From: Streptomyces venezuelae
Lineage (GTDB): Bacteria > Actinomycetota > Actinomycetes > Streptomycetales > Streptomycetaceae
Direction: 5' to 3'
Assembly: GCF_008642295.1 (NCBI RefSeq)
Contig: NZ_CP029190.1
Coordinates: forward strand, 7,175,501-7,239,500
DNA length: 64,000 nucleotides
The notes below the pieces were generated by a model that had not been told where the DNA came from, made no database searches, and saw only the letters and a list, made by a program, of their open reading frames with translations. This document shows, piece by piece, positions 1 through 9,325 of this stretch (the stretch's first letter is position 1; each line of letters opens with the position of its first letter). A program made the position numbers and the translations under genes.

Positions 1-822
1 GCGGAGTTCGCCGCCACCGTGGTCCCGTACGGACTCCTCCGCAGGCGTCGCCTGGTCCTCGGCGTTCCGCTCTGGGCCACCCACTCCCCGCAGCAACGCG
101 TCGCCGTCCTGGCCCGCGCCATGGCCGACCTCGATCCCGGCCATGTCCGGCGGGGCGCCGTCATCGGCACGGCGCTGGGGGCGCTGACCGCCGGGGCGAA
201 CCTGATGCAGCCCGCGGGCCGGGGTGCCGTCCTCAGCACCGGGCCGGACGTCGCCCGGCATGCGCCCGACCTGGCCGAAGGAGCCCTCCGCTTCAACGCC
301 CGTACGCGGGCCAGCGAGTGGGCGCTGTGGCTCCCCAGGGTGGCCGTCACCGCCACCGCCCGGCTGCTGCTGTGGCTCACCCGGCCGGCCGCACGGCGCG
401 CCCGGCTGGCGGCGGACGACACCGCGGCGCGCACGGCCTCCACCGAAGCCGTTATCGCCGCCTTGGGCGACCGGCGCCTGGCCCGCGCGGTCATCGTCGA
501 AATGAACCGGATGGTCATCGAGGCGAGGACCGTCGTCCGCGCCCGCTCCACCACGGCCCTGCCGGCGGAGGACCTCTGGGCCCGGGTGGCCGTTCATACG
601 GCGGGTCTGCGCGAACAACGCGACGGTGGCCCGTCCGCTGAACCCGCCGCAGCCGCGCGCGTCAAGCGCCTGGCCGACGCTCCGGACCGCCCCGCGGCGG
701 TCACGGTCGACGAGCCCGCCCGGACCCGCATCGAGGACGAACTCCGGCCGTCCGCCGATGCGGTGGCGCACCGGGTGATGCGTGACGGCGTCCCGCCGGC
801 CTACGAGACCGCCGGCCGCTAG
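1..822 (+). CDS. M48-like membrane peptidase homologue, 5' partial, degenerate zinc motif
   Basis: The frame is open from the first base of the window, so the true start lies upstream; 273 codons are visible. Around residues 20-50 the protein reads like the zinc-site region of actinobacterial M48 (HtpX/Ste24-type) membrane peptidases: LGVPLW, then a stretch ending in GHVRRG. Where that family normally has HELGH, this protein has RAMAD, so the zinc-binding histidines and catalytic glutamate appear to be missing. Two hydrophobic stretches follow (an Ala/Gly-rich one near residue 60 and WLPRVAVTATARLLLWL near 115), fitting a membrane protein. The C-terminal 100 residues are charged. I infer a catalytically dead M48 paralogue; an unrelated membrane protein is possible because the N-terminal half cannot be seen. 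Confidence 0.5.
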   Translation, partial: AEFAATVVPYGLLRRRRLVLGVPLWATHSPQQRVAVLARAMADLDPGHVRRGAVIGTALGALTAGANLMQPAGRGAVLSTGPDVARHAPDLAEGALRFNARTRASEWALWLPRVAVTATARLLLWLTRPAARRARLAADDTAARTASTEAVIAALGDRRLARAVIVEMNRMVIEARTVVRARSTTALPAEDLWARVAVHTAGLREQRDGGPSAEPAAAARVKRLADAPDRPAAVTVDEPARTRIEDELRPSADAVAHRVMRDGVPPAYETAGR

Positions 823-926
823 GGGGTGCGACACCCCTCGCTCCGGGCCCGGGGCGAGCGAGCCAGTATCGGCCATTCTGCGGTGCCGCGGGACTGGGTG
901 TTGTCCGGGGCGGGAAGGTGCTGCGG

Positions 927-2606
927 ATGCCGAGCCAACCGGACGCCCTGCCCCGTGAGATCTCCGACGCCTACGTCGACGCCCTGGTCGAGCTGGATCC
1001 GCTCGTCGGCATCACCCTGGGCCTGCCCGGTGCCTCGGGTGCGCTCCCCGACTTCTCCCCGGACGGCCGGGAGGCGCTGGCCGAACTCGCGCGCAGGACC
1101 CTGGCGCAGCTCAGGGCCGCCGAGCGGGCACCGGGCGCGGACAGCGACGTCGAGCGGCGGTGCGCGACGCTGCTGAAGGAGAGGCTCGGGGCCGAGCTGG
1201 CGCAGCACGAGGCCGGTGAGCACCTGCGTGCCGTCGACAACATCTCCTCGCCGCTGCACCAGATCCGCAAGGCCTTCCCGCTGATGCCGGTGGCGACGGA
1301 AGAGGACTGGCGGGCCATCGCCCGGGGCCTCAACGCCGTGCCCGCCGCCCTGGCCGGCTACCGGGCCTCGCTCGACACGGGCGTACGGCACGGCCTGTCG
1401 GCGGCGCCACGCCAAGTCTCCGAGAACATCACCCAGTTGAACGAGTGGCTGGGCACGGGCGGCTTCGGCCGACAGGCCGTCGACGCTCCCGGGAACGGCC
1501 TGCGTACGGAGGTCGAGGCGGCGGCGCGGACGGCCAACGAGGCGGTCGCCGGACTGCGCGACTGGTTCACCCAGGTGTACGCCGGACAGGTGGAAGGGCA
1601 GCCGGACGCGGTCGGCGGCGAACGCTACGCCCGCTTCGCCCGGCTGTACACCGGTGCCGAGGTGGATCCGGACGAGGCGTACGCCTTCGGCTGGTCGGAG
1701 TTCCACCGGCTGCTCGCCGAGATGCGCGCCGAGGCCCGGCGGATCCGGCCCGGAGCGGACGACCCGTGGGAGGTCCTCGCCTGGCTCGACGACCACGGGC
1801 GCGCCATCGAGGGCGAGGAGGAAACGCGGCTGTGGTTGCAGTCGTTCATGGACGAGGCCGTCGAGGTGCTGGACGGGAGGCACTTCGACATGGCCGGACC
1901 GGTACGGCAGGTGGAGTCCCGGATCGCGCCGCCGGGCGGCGCGGCAGCCCCGTACTACACCCAGCCCTCGCTGGACTTCTCCCGCCCCGGCCGCACCTGG
2001 CTGCCGACGCTCGGCCGGACCCGGTTCCCGACCCACCATCTGGTGTCCACCTGGTACCACGAGGGGGTGCCCGGCCACCACCTCCAGATGGCGCACTGGA
2101 CGCTCGTCGCCGACTCCCTCTCCCGTTACCAGACGAAGGTCGGCAGGATCAGCGCCACCACCGAGGGCTGGGCGCTGTACGCGGAACGCCTCATGGACGA
2201 ACTCGGCTTCTACACCGAGCCGCAGGACCGGCTCGGCCACCTGGACGCCCAGATGATCCGGGCGCTGCGGGTCGTGGTCGATCTCGGCATGCACCTGCGG
2301 TTCGAGATCCCGGCGCACTCGCCGTACGCCGCCGGCTGGCGCTGGACCCCGTCCCTGGCCCGGGAGTTCCTCGGCCGCTACTCCGGCCGCCCGTCCGAGT
2401 ACCTGGACAGTGAGATCGTCCGCTATCTGGGCCGGCCGGCCCAGTCGATCACCTACAAGCTGGGCGAACGGGCCTGGCTGCAGGGCCGGGAGGCGGCCCG
2501 AGCCCGGCAGGGCGCGGACTTCGACCTCAAGCGGTGGCACATGGCCGCGCTGTCCCTCGGCTCCCTGGGACTGGACGACCTGCGGGCGGAACTCGGCCGG
2601 ATCTGA
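927..2606 (+). CDS. DUF885 family protein (putative metallopeptidase-like)
   Basis: A protein of about 559 residues. The family marker is HEGVPGHHLQ at about residues 378-387, followed by TTEGWALYAERLMDELG about 35 residues later. This HExxxxHH plus downstream Glu pattern is the conserved putative zinc site of DUF885 proteins, which are probably peptidases or hydrolases of small substrates. There is no signal peptide, so it is probably cytoplasmic. An in-frame GTG lies at 918, but the GGGAAGG run at 912-918 is better spaced for ATG at 927, so I use 927. It appears monocistronic. The family has no firmly established substrate. Confidence 0.85.
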   Translation: MPSQPDALPREISDAYVDALVELDPLVGITLGLPGASGALPDFSPDGREALAELARRTLAQLRAAERAPGADSDVERRCATLLKERLGAELAQHEAGEHLRAVDNISSPLHQIRKAFPLMPVATEEDWRAIARGLNAVPAALAGYRASLDTGVRHGLSAAPRQVSENITQLNEWLGTGGFGRQAVDAPGNGLRTEVEAAARTANEAVAGLRDWFTQVYAGQVEGQPDAVGGERYARFARLYTGAEVDPDEAYAFGWSEFHRLLAEMRAEARRIRPGADDPWEVLAWLDDHGRAIEGEEETRLWLQSFMDEAVEVLDGRHFDMAGPVRQVESRIAPPGGAAAPYYTQPSLDFSRPGRTWLPTLGRTRFPTHHLVSTWYHEGVPGHHLQMAHWTLVADSLSRYQTKVGRISATTEGWALYAERLMDELGFYTEPQDRLGHLDAQMIRALRVVVDLGMHLRFEIPAHSPYAAGWRWTPSLAREFLGRYSGRPSEYLDSEIVRYLGRPAQSITYKLGERAWLQGREAARARQGADFDLKRWHMAALSLGSLGLDDLRAELGRI

Positions 2607-2633
2607 GGCGGGTCCTGGCATACCCTCGGCTCC

Positions 2634-2884
2634 GTGCCCCGTAAAGCGAAGAAGCCCCGCCGCCTGGTCGCCGACGGGCGGACGTACCTGTGGTCGCTGC
2701 GTCACCGTCACCGTGCGCCGGACGGCGGCCGGTCCGCAGACTGCCGCGAGACCCTGACGCTGTACCCGCAGCCGGCCGGCAGCCGGACGAGCGGCGGGCG
2801 GTGGAGGCCGACGGCTGGACCCTGCTGGCGGCGGCAGCCGCCGCCGGGGCCGCGGACGACGCCGAGGGTTGGTCTTTCCGCTGA
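2634..2884 (+). pseudogene. Frameshifted small conserved protein remnant
   Basis: From GTG 2634 the first 45 or so codons give MPRKAKKPRRLVADGRTYLW, then a His/Arg-rich strand and CRETLTLYPQP, which reads like a conserved cytoplasmic Streptomyces protein. After about position 2785 this frame becomes Pro/Arg-rich nonsense. The +2 frame becomes protein-like there (VEADGWTLLAAAAAAG, ending in EGWSFR at 2884). A single frameshift joins the two halves. The product is unknown. Either one gene has decayed or two fragments were joined by a deletion. Confidence 0.45.
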
Positions 2885-2992
2885 GGGGATCCGGCGTCCT
2901 TGGTTGGGACAGCACATTGTGCACGGGGCAGTTGAAGGATTGGATTCCCCAGGTCTGGATCAAGATCGCGGTCGAGGTCGAAGAGGAAGCGC

Positions 2993-4345
2993 ATGACATC
3001 CATGCTGGACGGCTGCACGCCCTGGCCCGAGGCATTCGTCGACCGCTACTGGGCGGCCGGCCACTGGCATGGCAATACGCTGGACAACCTGCTGCGCGGC
3101 TGGGCCCTGCAGTACGGACCGCGGACCGCGCTCGTAGACGGCGGCGGCACCGGCGGCACCCGCATCACCTATGCCGCCCTGAACCGCCGGGTGGACCGGA
3201 TGGCCGCCGGGTTCAAGCTGCTCGGCCTGCGGCCCGGGCAGCGGGTCGTCGTCCAGCTGCCCAACGTCCCCGAATTCGTCATCACCGTCTTCGCGCTGAT
3301 GCGCGCCGGTGTGGTTCCCGTGCTCTGCCCGATCACCCACCGCGCCCCCGAGCTGTCCCGACTGGTGCAGCTCACCGAGGCCACCGGCTATGTCGCCCCC
3401 TCGACCCACCAGGGGTTCGACCACACGGCGACGGCGGCGGAGATCGCTGCCCAAGGACCCTTTCTGCGGCGGGTGTTCACCCTGGAGGAGCCGGGCACCT
3501 CGTCCCCGTACGGCGGGTTCACCACCGACCCGTCGAACTGCTACTACTTCACGCTGAGTTCCGTGGACGCCCCGCCCGAGCCAGCGGGGCGGGCGCAGCG
3601 CGCCGACCAGGTGGCGTTCCTGCTGTCCGCCGATGACACCAGGATCGTTCCGCGCACCCACAACGACTACGCCTACCAGGCACAGGCCGCCGCCGAGCTG
3701 GTGTCGCTCACCGAGAACGACGTCTATCTCGCCGCGCTGCCCGCCGAGTCCAACTTCACCTTCGGCTGCCCCGGCATCCTCGGCACCCTCTCCGCAGGCG
3801 GCACCGTCGTCCTGGCCGAGAGCCAGGAACCCGCCGAGTGCCTTCCGGCCGTCGAACGCGAGCGGGTCACCGTCACATCGTTGCAGCCCGCCGCCGCCCG
3901 GCTCTGGCTCGACGCACTTCCGGCCGTCCGGGCCGACGTGAGCAGTCTGCGCCTGGTACAGATCGGCGGTGACACGCCCTTGGACCGTGCCACCGCCGAA
4001 CGCATCCGCCCCGAACTGGGTTGTCGCCTGCAGCGGGTCTTCGGGAGGGCCGAGGGGCTGCTCACCCTGACCCGGCCCGCCGATCCGGACGAGACCGTAC
4101 TCACCACACAGGGCCGGCCGCTGTCACCCGACGACGAGATCCGCATCGTCGACGCCGACGGCAGGGACGTGCCCGAGGGGGAGCCCGGCGAACTCCTCGC
4201 CCGCGGCCCGTACACCCTGCGGGGCTACTACCGGTCGCCCGCCCACAATGCACGCTCCTTCACCCCCGAGGGCTACTTCCGCACCGGCGACCAGGCCCGA
4301 CGCACCCCGGACGGCAACCTGGTGGTGACCGGCCGCCGGGCCTGA
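2993..4345 (+). pseudogene. Truncated, degenerate 2,3-dihydroxybenzoate-AMP ligase-like protein
   Basis: Intact 450-codon frame with a good RBS (AGAGGAAG) before ATG 2993. It resembles aryl-acid AMP ligases of siderophore pathways (DhbE/EntE): an N-terminal WPEAFVDRYW segment, VQLPNVPEF near residue 90, a VFGRAEGLLTLTR region near 345, RGPYTLRGYY and GYFRTGDQ near 405-430. Two essential parts are damaged. The phosphate-binding loop, normally LSGGTTGxPK before IPRTHND, is LSADDTRIVPRTHND at 211-225, about three residues short and without its glycines. The protein stops at VTGRRA, just where the hinge and the C-terminal lid domain with the catalytic lysine should begin (about 90 residues missing). 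No other siderophore gene is nearby. It is either a decayed gene or a pseudoenzyme. Confidence 0.7.
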
Positions 4346-4356
4346 GGTGCCTTCCG

Positions 4357-6846
4357 CTAGCCGGAGCTGACGGCGGTCACATGGGTGCTGCCATCCCGCA
4401 GGGCGGTGATGCGGACCTGTCCCGCCGGGAAGGGGTCCCTCCCGTTCGGGCCGGGTATCTGCGCGAACGGCGTCCAGGAGCCGTCCGGCTTCCTGATGTT
4501 GTGCCAGATGCGTCCGTCCAGCCCGACCGCCACGACCTGGGCGGAGCCGTCGGGGGTCCCCGCGATGCCGATGGCACTGGCCCCCATGGTGGCGGTGGTG
4601 ACGCCCCGAGGGGACCGGAACCCGGTCCAGGAGCCGTCGGGCCGCCGCACCTGGTGGTACACGATCCCGTCGAGCCCGATCGCGAGGACCTGGGAGGAAC
4701 CGTCGGGCATACCGGTGATCGCCAGGGCCGGGCCGGAGAACGTCGGGGCCCCGTGGTAGCCGGCCAGGCGTCTCCACGCCGTCCAGGCACCGTCACGGCC
4801 GCGGGTGCAGTGGTACATGGCGCCGTCCGTGCCGTAACCGAGCAGCTGGGCGGACCCGTCGGGCATCGCGGTGACCGACACCTTCGTCGCGCCCCAGTGG
4901 CTCTTCGCCGTGAAGCCGGGCACGGCCCGGAACCCGGTCAGCCCGCCGTCGGCGCGGCGCTGCTGGTGGTAGGTGGTGCCGTCCATGGCCGTCACCACGA
5001 TCTGGCAGGTGCCGTCGGGGAAGGCGGCGATATCCGCTTCACGGACGGCGAACCCGGTCGAGCCGGCCGCACCGGCCGCACCGGTCGACCCGTCCGGCCC
5101 GGCGAGGCGCCGCCACGGCTCGAGGGTGGCCGGTCCCCGTACGACCGTGAGCCACAGGCCGTTGTCCGGCGCGATGCCCAGCACCACAACCGAGCCGTCC
5201 GCAAGGCCGGCCGAGGCGCACTGGACCCCCGAGAACGAGGCGGTGCCCGCGGCGGCGCCCGGCAACGGCCGCATGCTGCTCCACGACCCGTCGGGGCGGC
5301 GCACGGTGTGGAAGAGCGCGCGCCGCTCGATGTCGTACGGAGGCAGTTGCGCGGAGTAGAACCACACCGGGTTGGTGAGGGCCACCAGTTGGTCCAGCGT
5401 GGTGGAGGCGGGCTTGGGCCGGCGCACCTCGGCCCGGGCGAACAGCGAGGCCTTGCCCCAGCCGCGCCAGTGCAGCCGCCCCCGGCCGCGGCCGTCGATC
5501 CTGGTGGCGGCCATGATGCCCCACTCGGTGTACAGCGTGGCGATGCTGTCCGGGGCGCCCGTCACCTCCAGGTTCACATCGACGGTGTCGAAGAGCGACA
5601 GGGGCAGTTCCTCGCCGGGCCCCGCGACCGCCCCGCCGGCGCGGGCGGTGAAGTCGACGGTCACGGCCGCGGATTCGACGGCGTACGACCGGCCCTGGCG
5701 CAGTGCGTCCAGCACGGCGGGCGCCGACAGGCTGGTGGCGCGTACCACGTTGTGGGGCCGGCCGACGGCGTCCGAGGGGCTGTGGGCGTCGCTGTTGCCC
5801 ACGGCGGCGACCCGCTTGCCGAGGCAGAGCATGACGTGCCAGGCGGCGATGTTGGCCGCGTCGTCCAGGGTCCACGGCCCGTTCCACACCTCGAGCGCGT
5901 CCACCCGGTCGAGGCCGAACTCCCAGAAGGATCCCGGTGCCGGAGTGAGCGGATGAGCGGCGATCGTGATGCCGCCGAGACTGTGCACGCGCCGCGCATG
6001 GCCCTCGAACACCCCCTGGTCCGCGGGACCGTAGCGCCAGTCCACCCACTCGCCCTGCGGCAGGCCGACGGCCAGCCAGTGGCCGTGCCGGGTGGTCACC
6101 TCCTCGGCGTTGAGGACCAGCAGGTCGGCCGGGACGTTGCCCTGCCATGTCACCCCGGTGGAGCTGGTGTTGTGGTCGGAGGTGGCGATGAAGTGCAGCC
6201 CCTCCCGGCGGGCTGCCGCGACGATCTCGTCCACCGTGCGCTGGCCGTCCGAGTGCACGCTGTGCAGGTGCAGATCGCCCCGGTACCAGCCGGGTCCCCG
6301 CCCCGCGACCGAGGCCGGCAGGATCTCGTACGGGGTCTGGGGCAGCGGGTCTCCGTGGTGCAGGGTGACATCGACCTGCCAGGCCATGCCGCCGGCGCTC
6401 CGGACCATCGGCCCCAGGATGACGGACCAGCCGCCGGGCTCGACAGGCCCGGGCAGGTAGCCGGGAGTGGCGTCCGCCGCGGAGAGGGTGAACCCGGACC
6501 GTGCGCCGCCCGACCAGCCGCGGAAGCCGGACGGGCCGAAGATGCCGAGGTCCAGGATGCCGGCGGTGGCGTCGTGGGAGGTGGCCACGGAGATCCGCTG
6601 GACTCCGGCGGGGACGTCGAAGGCGACGTACGCCCATGGGGCGTTTCCGTACGGGGAGCGGCCCCGGTAGGTGGTGGTCACGGTGCCGGTGCCCTGGCCC
6701 CGAGTCGTGGCCTGCGCGACCGGTGCCGGCACCAGCGCGGCGGCTCCGCCCGCGGCTGCCAGCAGGCCCGCCAACCGGAGCAGGGACCTGCGCTCGACAC
6801 CCGGGCCGGGGGCGGGAGTTGCGTTCGGGAGGTGTTCACTCGGCAC
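4357..6846 (-). CDS. Tat-exported PHP-domain (CehA/McbA-like) metallohydrolase with C-terminal lectin-like repeats
   Basis: 829 residues from GTG 6846, preceded by GGAGAG. The N-terminus has a twin-arginine signal (ERRSLLRLAGLLAAAGG, then APVAQA). The middle carries a PHP-type metal site: GDLHLHSVHSDG at about residue 190, SDHN about 25 residues later, and further conserved His/Asp (AAHPLTP, GNSDAHSPSD). This matches CehA/McbA-like phosphoesterase or hydrolase proteins. The C-terminal half (about residues 480-829) is built from roughly 50-residue repeats of the form GLDGxxYHQVRRPDGSWTGF, a propeller or lectin-like array. The gene is convergent with the ligase remnant, with an 11-bp gap. I infer an exported enzyme held to a surface polymer; the substrate is unknown. 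Confidence 0.8.
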   Translation of the reverse strand: MPSEHLPNATPAPGPGVERRSLLRLAGLLAAAGGAAALVPAPVAQATTRGQGTGTVTTTYRGRSPYGNAPWAYVAFDVPAGVQRISVATSHDATAGILDLGIFGPSGFRGWSGGARSGFTLSAADATPGYLPGPVEPGGWSVILGPMVRSAGGMAWQVDVTLHHGDPLPQTPYEILPASVAGRGPGWYRGDLHLHSVHSDGQRTVDEIVAAARREGLHFIATSDHNTSSTGVTWQGNVPADLLVLNAEEVTTRHGHWLAVGLPQGEWVDWRYGPADQGVFEGHARRVHSLGGITIAAHPLTPAPGSFWEFGLDRVDALEVWNGPWTLDDAANIAAWHVMLCLGKRVAAVGNSDAHSPSDAVGRPHNVVRATSLSAPAVLDALRQGRSYAVESAAVTVDFTARAGGAVAGPGEELPLSLFDTVDVNLEVTGAPDSIATLYTEWGIMAATRIDGRGRGRLHWRGWGKASLFARAEVRRPKPASTTLDQLVALTNPVWFYSAQLPPYDIERRALFHTVRRPDGSWSSMRPLPGAAAGTASFSGVQCASAGLADGSVVVLGIAPDNGLWLTVVRGPATLEPWRRLAGPDGSTGAAGAAGSTGFAVREADIAAFPDGTCQIVVTAMDGTTYHQQRRADGGLTGFRAVPGFTAKSHWGATKVSVTAMPDGSAQLLGYGTDGAMYHCTRGRDGAWTAWRRLAGYHGAPTFSGPALAITGMPDGSSQVLAIGLDGIVYHQVRRPDGSWTGFRSPRGVTTATMGASAIGIAGTPDGSAQVVAVGLDGRIWHNIRKPDGSWTPFAQIPGPNGRDPFPAGQVRITALRDGSTHVTAVSSG

Positions 6847-6965
6847 GATGGTGCTCTCCGTTCACAGGGGTGAGTGGCATGGAGGCGTTCAGGTGCGAGG
6901 ACATACGGGTGCGAGGGCATACGGGTGCGGGGCGGTCCCGCCCGGCGGTGCGGGACCGCCCGCTT

Positions 6966-7757
6966 CTAACGGCGTGAGCGCTGGGCTTCGACGATCTGTC
7001 GCACGGAGCCGTCGACGCCCGCCCGGGCCTGGATCCGCTCGGCGAACCCGGGGAACTGCCCGGCGATGGCACTCAGCAGCCGCAGCTCCAGCGGCGCCAC
7101 ATTGACTTCACACCGGTTGCGCCGGACGGCCCGTACGACACCGTCGGCGACCTGGCCGGGCGTGACGGTCCTGATACCGCTCGGCGTGGCGGCACCGGTG
7201 GCCGCGAACATCCCGGCGTCGCGGACGAAGCCGGGCTGGACCAGGGACACCCCCACCCCCGTTCCCACGAGTTCCTGGCGCAGGGCGAGGGCGAATCCGC
7301 GCAGCCCGAACTTCGTCGCGTTGTACAGGGAGGTCGACTTGGTCGCCGCCTTGCCGGAGATGGAACCGACCAGGACGATATGGCCGTGGCCGCGGGCCAC
7401 CATACGCGCCGCGAGCAGCCGGGTCAGCAGAACGGGAGCGCGGAGGTTGACGTCGAGGGCGCGGTCGAGCTGCTCCTCGGTGTAGTCGAGGAGGTCGCCG
7501 CTGGCGGGCAGGGCGGCATTCGCGACGAGAACGTCCACGTCGGCACAGGTCTCGGCAAGGCGGAGGACATCGGACCGGTCGGCCAGATCGGCGACGACGG
7601 TGCGGGCGCCACAGGCCTCAGCAGCGGCTTTGAGGACCTCCTCCCGCCGCCCGGTGACCGTGAGGCGGGCCCCCTCGGCGGTCAGGCGTGCGGCCAGGGC
7701 GGAACCGATGCCGCCGGTGGCCCCGGTGAGCAGAACGTTCGATCCGGATATCTCCAC
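6966..7757 (-). CDS. Short-chain dehydrogenase/reductase (SDR)
   Basis: 263 residues. Cofactor motif TGATGGIG sits near residue 11, with NAA near 81. The catalytic Ser-Tyr-Lys region is GSISGKAATKSTSLYNATK, so a classical SDR that probably uses NADP(H) (Arg after VTG in VTGRRE). The last 40 residues resemble SDRs that act on lipids or other hydrophobic alcohols, but the substrate cannot be told. It is transcribed divergently from a TetR regulator, and the shared 140-bp gap carries an 18-bp palindrome, so it is the likely main target of that regulator. Confidence 0.85.
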   Translation of the reverse strand: MEISGSNVLLTGATGGIGSALAARLTAEGARLTVTGRREEVLKAAAEACGARTVVADLADRSDVLRLAETCADVDVLVANAALPASGDLLDYTEEQLDRALDVNLRAPVLLTRLLAARMVARGHGHIVLVGSISGKAATKSTSLYNATKFGLRGFALALRQELVGTGVGVSLVQPGFVRDAGMFAATGAATPSGIRTVTPGQVADGVVRAVRRNRCEVNVAPLELRLLSAIAGQFPGFAERIQARAGVDGSVRQIVEAQRSRR

Positions 7758-7783
7758 GACGACTCCCGTGTGGCGTCTTCTGT

Positions 7784-7801
7784 TGTTCGTTCGAACGAAC
7801 A
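7784..7801. promoter_or_regulatory. 18-bp palindromic operator between SDR and TetR genes
   Basis: Perfect palindrome TGTTCGTTCGAACGAACA, reading the 16-bp core GTTCGTTCGAACGAAC with one extra pair. It lies 27 bp upstream of the SDR start and about 95 bp upstream of the TetR start. Size, symmetry and place fit a TetR-family operator that blocks the SDR promoter. Confidence 0.65.
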
Positions 7802-7897
7802 GTAGGGATCGCTCCGCGCCTTGTCCACACCCCGTACGTCCCCAACTCCCCGGCCCCGCCCGGGTGGCCGCACGGGCCGATGGGGCAGAATGCCGAT

Positions 7898-8470
7898 ATG
7901 CCCCATGCTTCCGACACCCGCCAGAGCATCATCGACGCCGTACTGCGGATCATCGGGCAGGACGGCATCGCCGCCGTCACCAACCGGCGGATCGCCAAGG
8001 AGGCCGGAGTCTCCCTCGGTTCCGTCACCTACCACTTCGCCACGCAGCACGAGCTGCTGCGCGAGAGCATGCTGCACTTCGTGGCCGAGGAGACCCGGCA
8101 CTTCACGGCTCTCGCCGACGCATGCTCCGACGAGCACTTCGACATCGGGCAGGCGGCGGAGGTGGTGGCGCAGGTCGCGGGCGGCAATGCCTTCGACAGC
8201 CGCCACATCGCGCCCTTCGAGCTGTACGTCCAGGCCGGGCGCGACGAACGGCTGCGCGCCGCGGCAGCCGAGTGTTTCGCCGCCTACGACCTGCTGGCCA
8301 CCCGGATCCTGACCCAGCTCGGCGTACCGGACCCGGAACGCCTGGCCGGCGCGGCCGTTGCGCTGGTCTTCGGGCAGCAGCTCCGCCGGCTGGCCACCGG
8401 CGCCCCGGCCGTGGACCTCGTCGACACCCTGCTGATCCTCACGAAGCTCACCCCGACGGAAACCCCGTAG
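7898..8470 (+). CDS. TetR/AcrR family transcriptional regulator
   Basis: About 190 residues. The N-terminal helix-turn-helix is plain: TRQSIIDAVLRIIGQDG, then VTNRRIAKEAGVSLGSVTYHF. The C-terminal half is an alpha-helical ligand-binding region of the usual size. ATG 7880 would add six residues; 7898 is preferred because GGGGCAG lies at a workable distance. It is divergent from the SDR and probably represses it through the palindrome at 7784-7801. The inducer is unknown. Confidence 0.85.
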   Translation: MPHASDTRQSIIDAVLRIIGQDGIAAVTNRRIAKEAGVSLGSVTYHFATQHELLRESMLHFVAEETRHFTALADACSDEHFDIGQAAEVVAQVAGGNAFDSRHIAPFELYVQAGRDERLRAAAAECFAAYDLLATRILTQLGVPDPERLAGAAVALVFGQQLRRLATGAPAVDLVDTLLILTKLTPTETP

Positions 8471-8477
8471 ACGCCGT

Positions 8478-8501
8478 GCTCAACTGCTCAACTGCTCAAC
8501 G
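8478..8501. repeat. Three tandem 8-bp repeats
   Basis: The unit GCTCAACT occurs at 8478, 8486 and 8494 (last base changed) between the TetR stop and the stop of the convergent TOPRIM gene. It is probably a slippage-derived microsatellite with no function I can see. Confidence 0.5.
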
Positions 8502-8503
8502 GG

Positions 8504-9121
8504 TCACAGGCCGGCGAGAAGGCCGTTCAGCGGCGCGGGCACCCGGTCGGGGGTGAGAGCCTCGACCAGGAGGCGGCCATAGCGGATCTTGCGGCCCTTC
8601 TTCGTGCCCATGAAGCGCCGCAGCTGATGGTGCCGGGGCCGGCCGAGCTGGGCCGGCTGCCGTACGAAGGTCTGCCAGGCGCGCAGCTCGTCCTCGGCCC
8701 GGACGATCTGCTCGATCCGCTCCGGTCCCAGCGCACGGATCAGCTCCTCCTCCAGGTCCGCCGTGCAGACGAAGACCCCCGACCGCGACGCCCCGGCCGC
8801 GTCGAGGCCCCGGTCGAAGAAGGGCTTTTCGCGCTCGTCGCACAGGCCGACCAGGCGCAGGCCCAGACCGGCCGCCCCGAGGAGCCCTGCGTAACGGCCG
8901 ACGTTCATCGCCCCGCCCATCGACAGCACGCACACCCCCTCGGCGGCCAGGTCGCGGCCCCGCCCGGCGGCCAGCGCCTCGACGGCCGCGAGGTCGCTCA
9001 GCCCTTCCAGCAGGACCACGGTGTGCACCCCGAGGAGCTGCGCAAGCTCCCGCGCCGGCTCCCCGGAGCCCCCGCCCGCCCAGCCTGCGACCTCGTCCCG
9101 GAACCTGCGCATGTCGACCAT
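8504..9121 (-). CDS. TOPRIM-domain protein (OLD-type nucleotidyl transferase/hydrolase-like)
   Basis: 205 residues from ATG 9121 (MVDMRRFRDE). The fold is suggested by VVLLEGLSDLAAVEALA near residue 40, which contains the conserved TOPRIM Glu and the EGxSD pattern, and by VGLCDEREK about 50 residues later, the likely acidic metal-binding motif. TOPRIM domains of this kind occur in OLD-family nucleases and as stand-alone actinobacterial proteins of unknown role. The basic C-terminus (MGTKKGRKIRYGRLL) could touch nucleic acid. The frame stays open upstream to 9337, but that extension is low-complexity and lacks an RBS. Confidence 0.75.
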   Translation of the reverse strand: MVDMRRFRDEVAGWAGGGSGEPARELAQLLGVHTVVLLEGLSDLAAVEALAAGRGRDLAAEGVCVLSMGGAMNVGRYAGLLGAAGLGLRLVGLCDEREKPFFDRGLDAAGASRSGVFVCTADLEEELIRALGPERIEQIVRAEDELRAWQTFVRQPAQLGRPRHHQLRRFMGTKKGRKIRYGRLLVEALTPDRVPAPLNGLLAGL

Positions 9122-9325
9122 GCCCGGGAGTCTGCTACGTACGCCCGGGGCAGTGCACGCGATATTCGGCTGCGCCGAGTCGTGGCGTCCAGCTCCTCCC
9201 GCTACTCTCGATGTTGAGGGACCACCGCGACCGCCCCCGGCCTCCGCAGTGCAGGAGGGGCCGGTCCGGACCGTCCGTCCCGCCATCGTCACCCGCGAGA
9301 CCCTCCGGTGACGAAGGGAGCCACC

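Noticed and set aside
4021..6873. A 950-codon plus-strand frame opposite the PHP-domain gene
   Set aside because: The opposite strand has the Tat signal, PHP motifs and repeats; this frame has only Gly/Arg/Pro-rich sequence.
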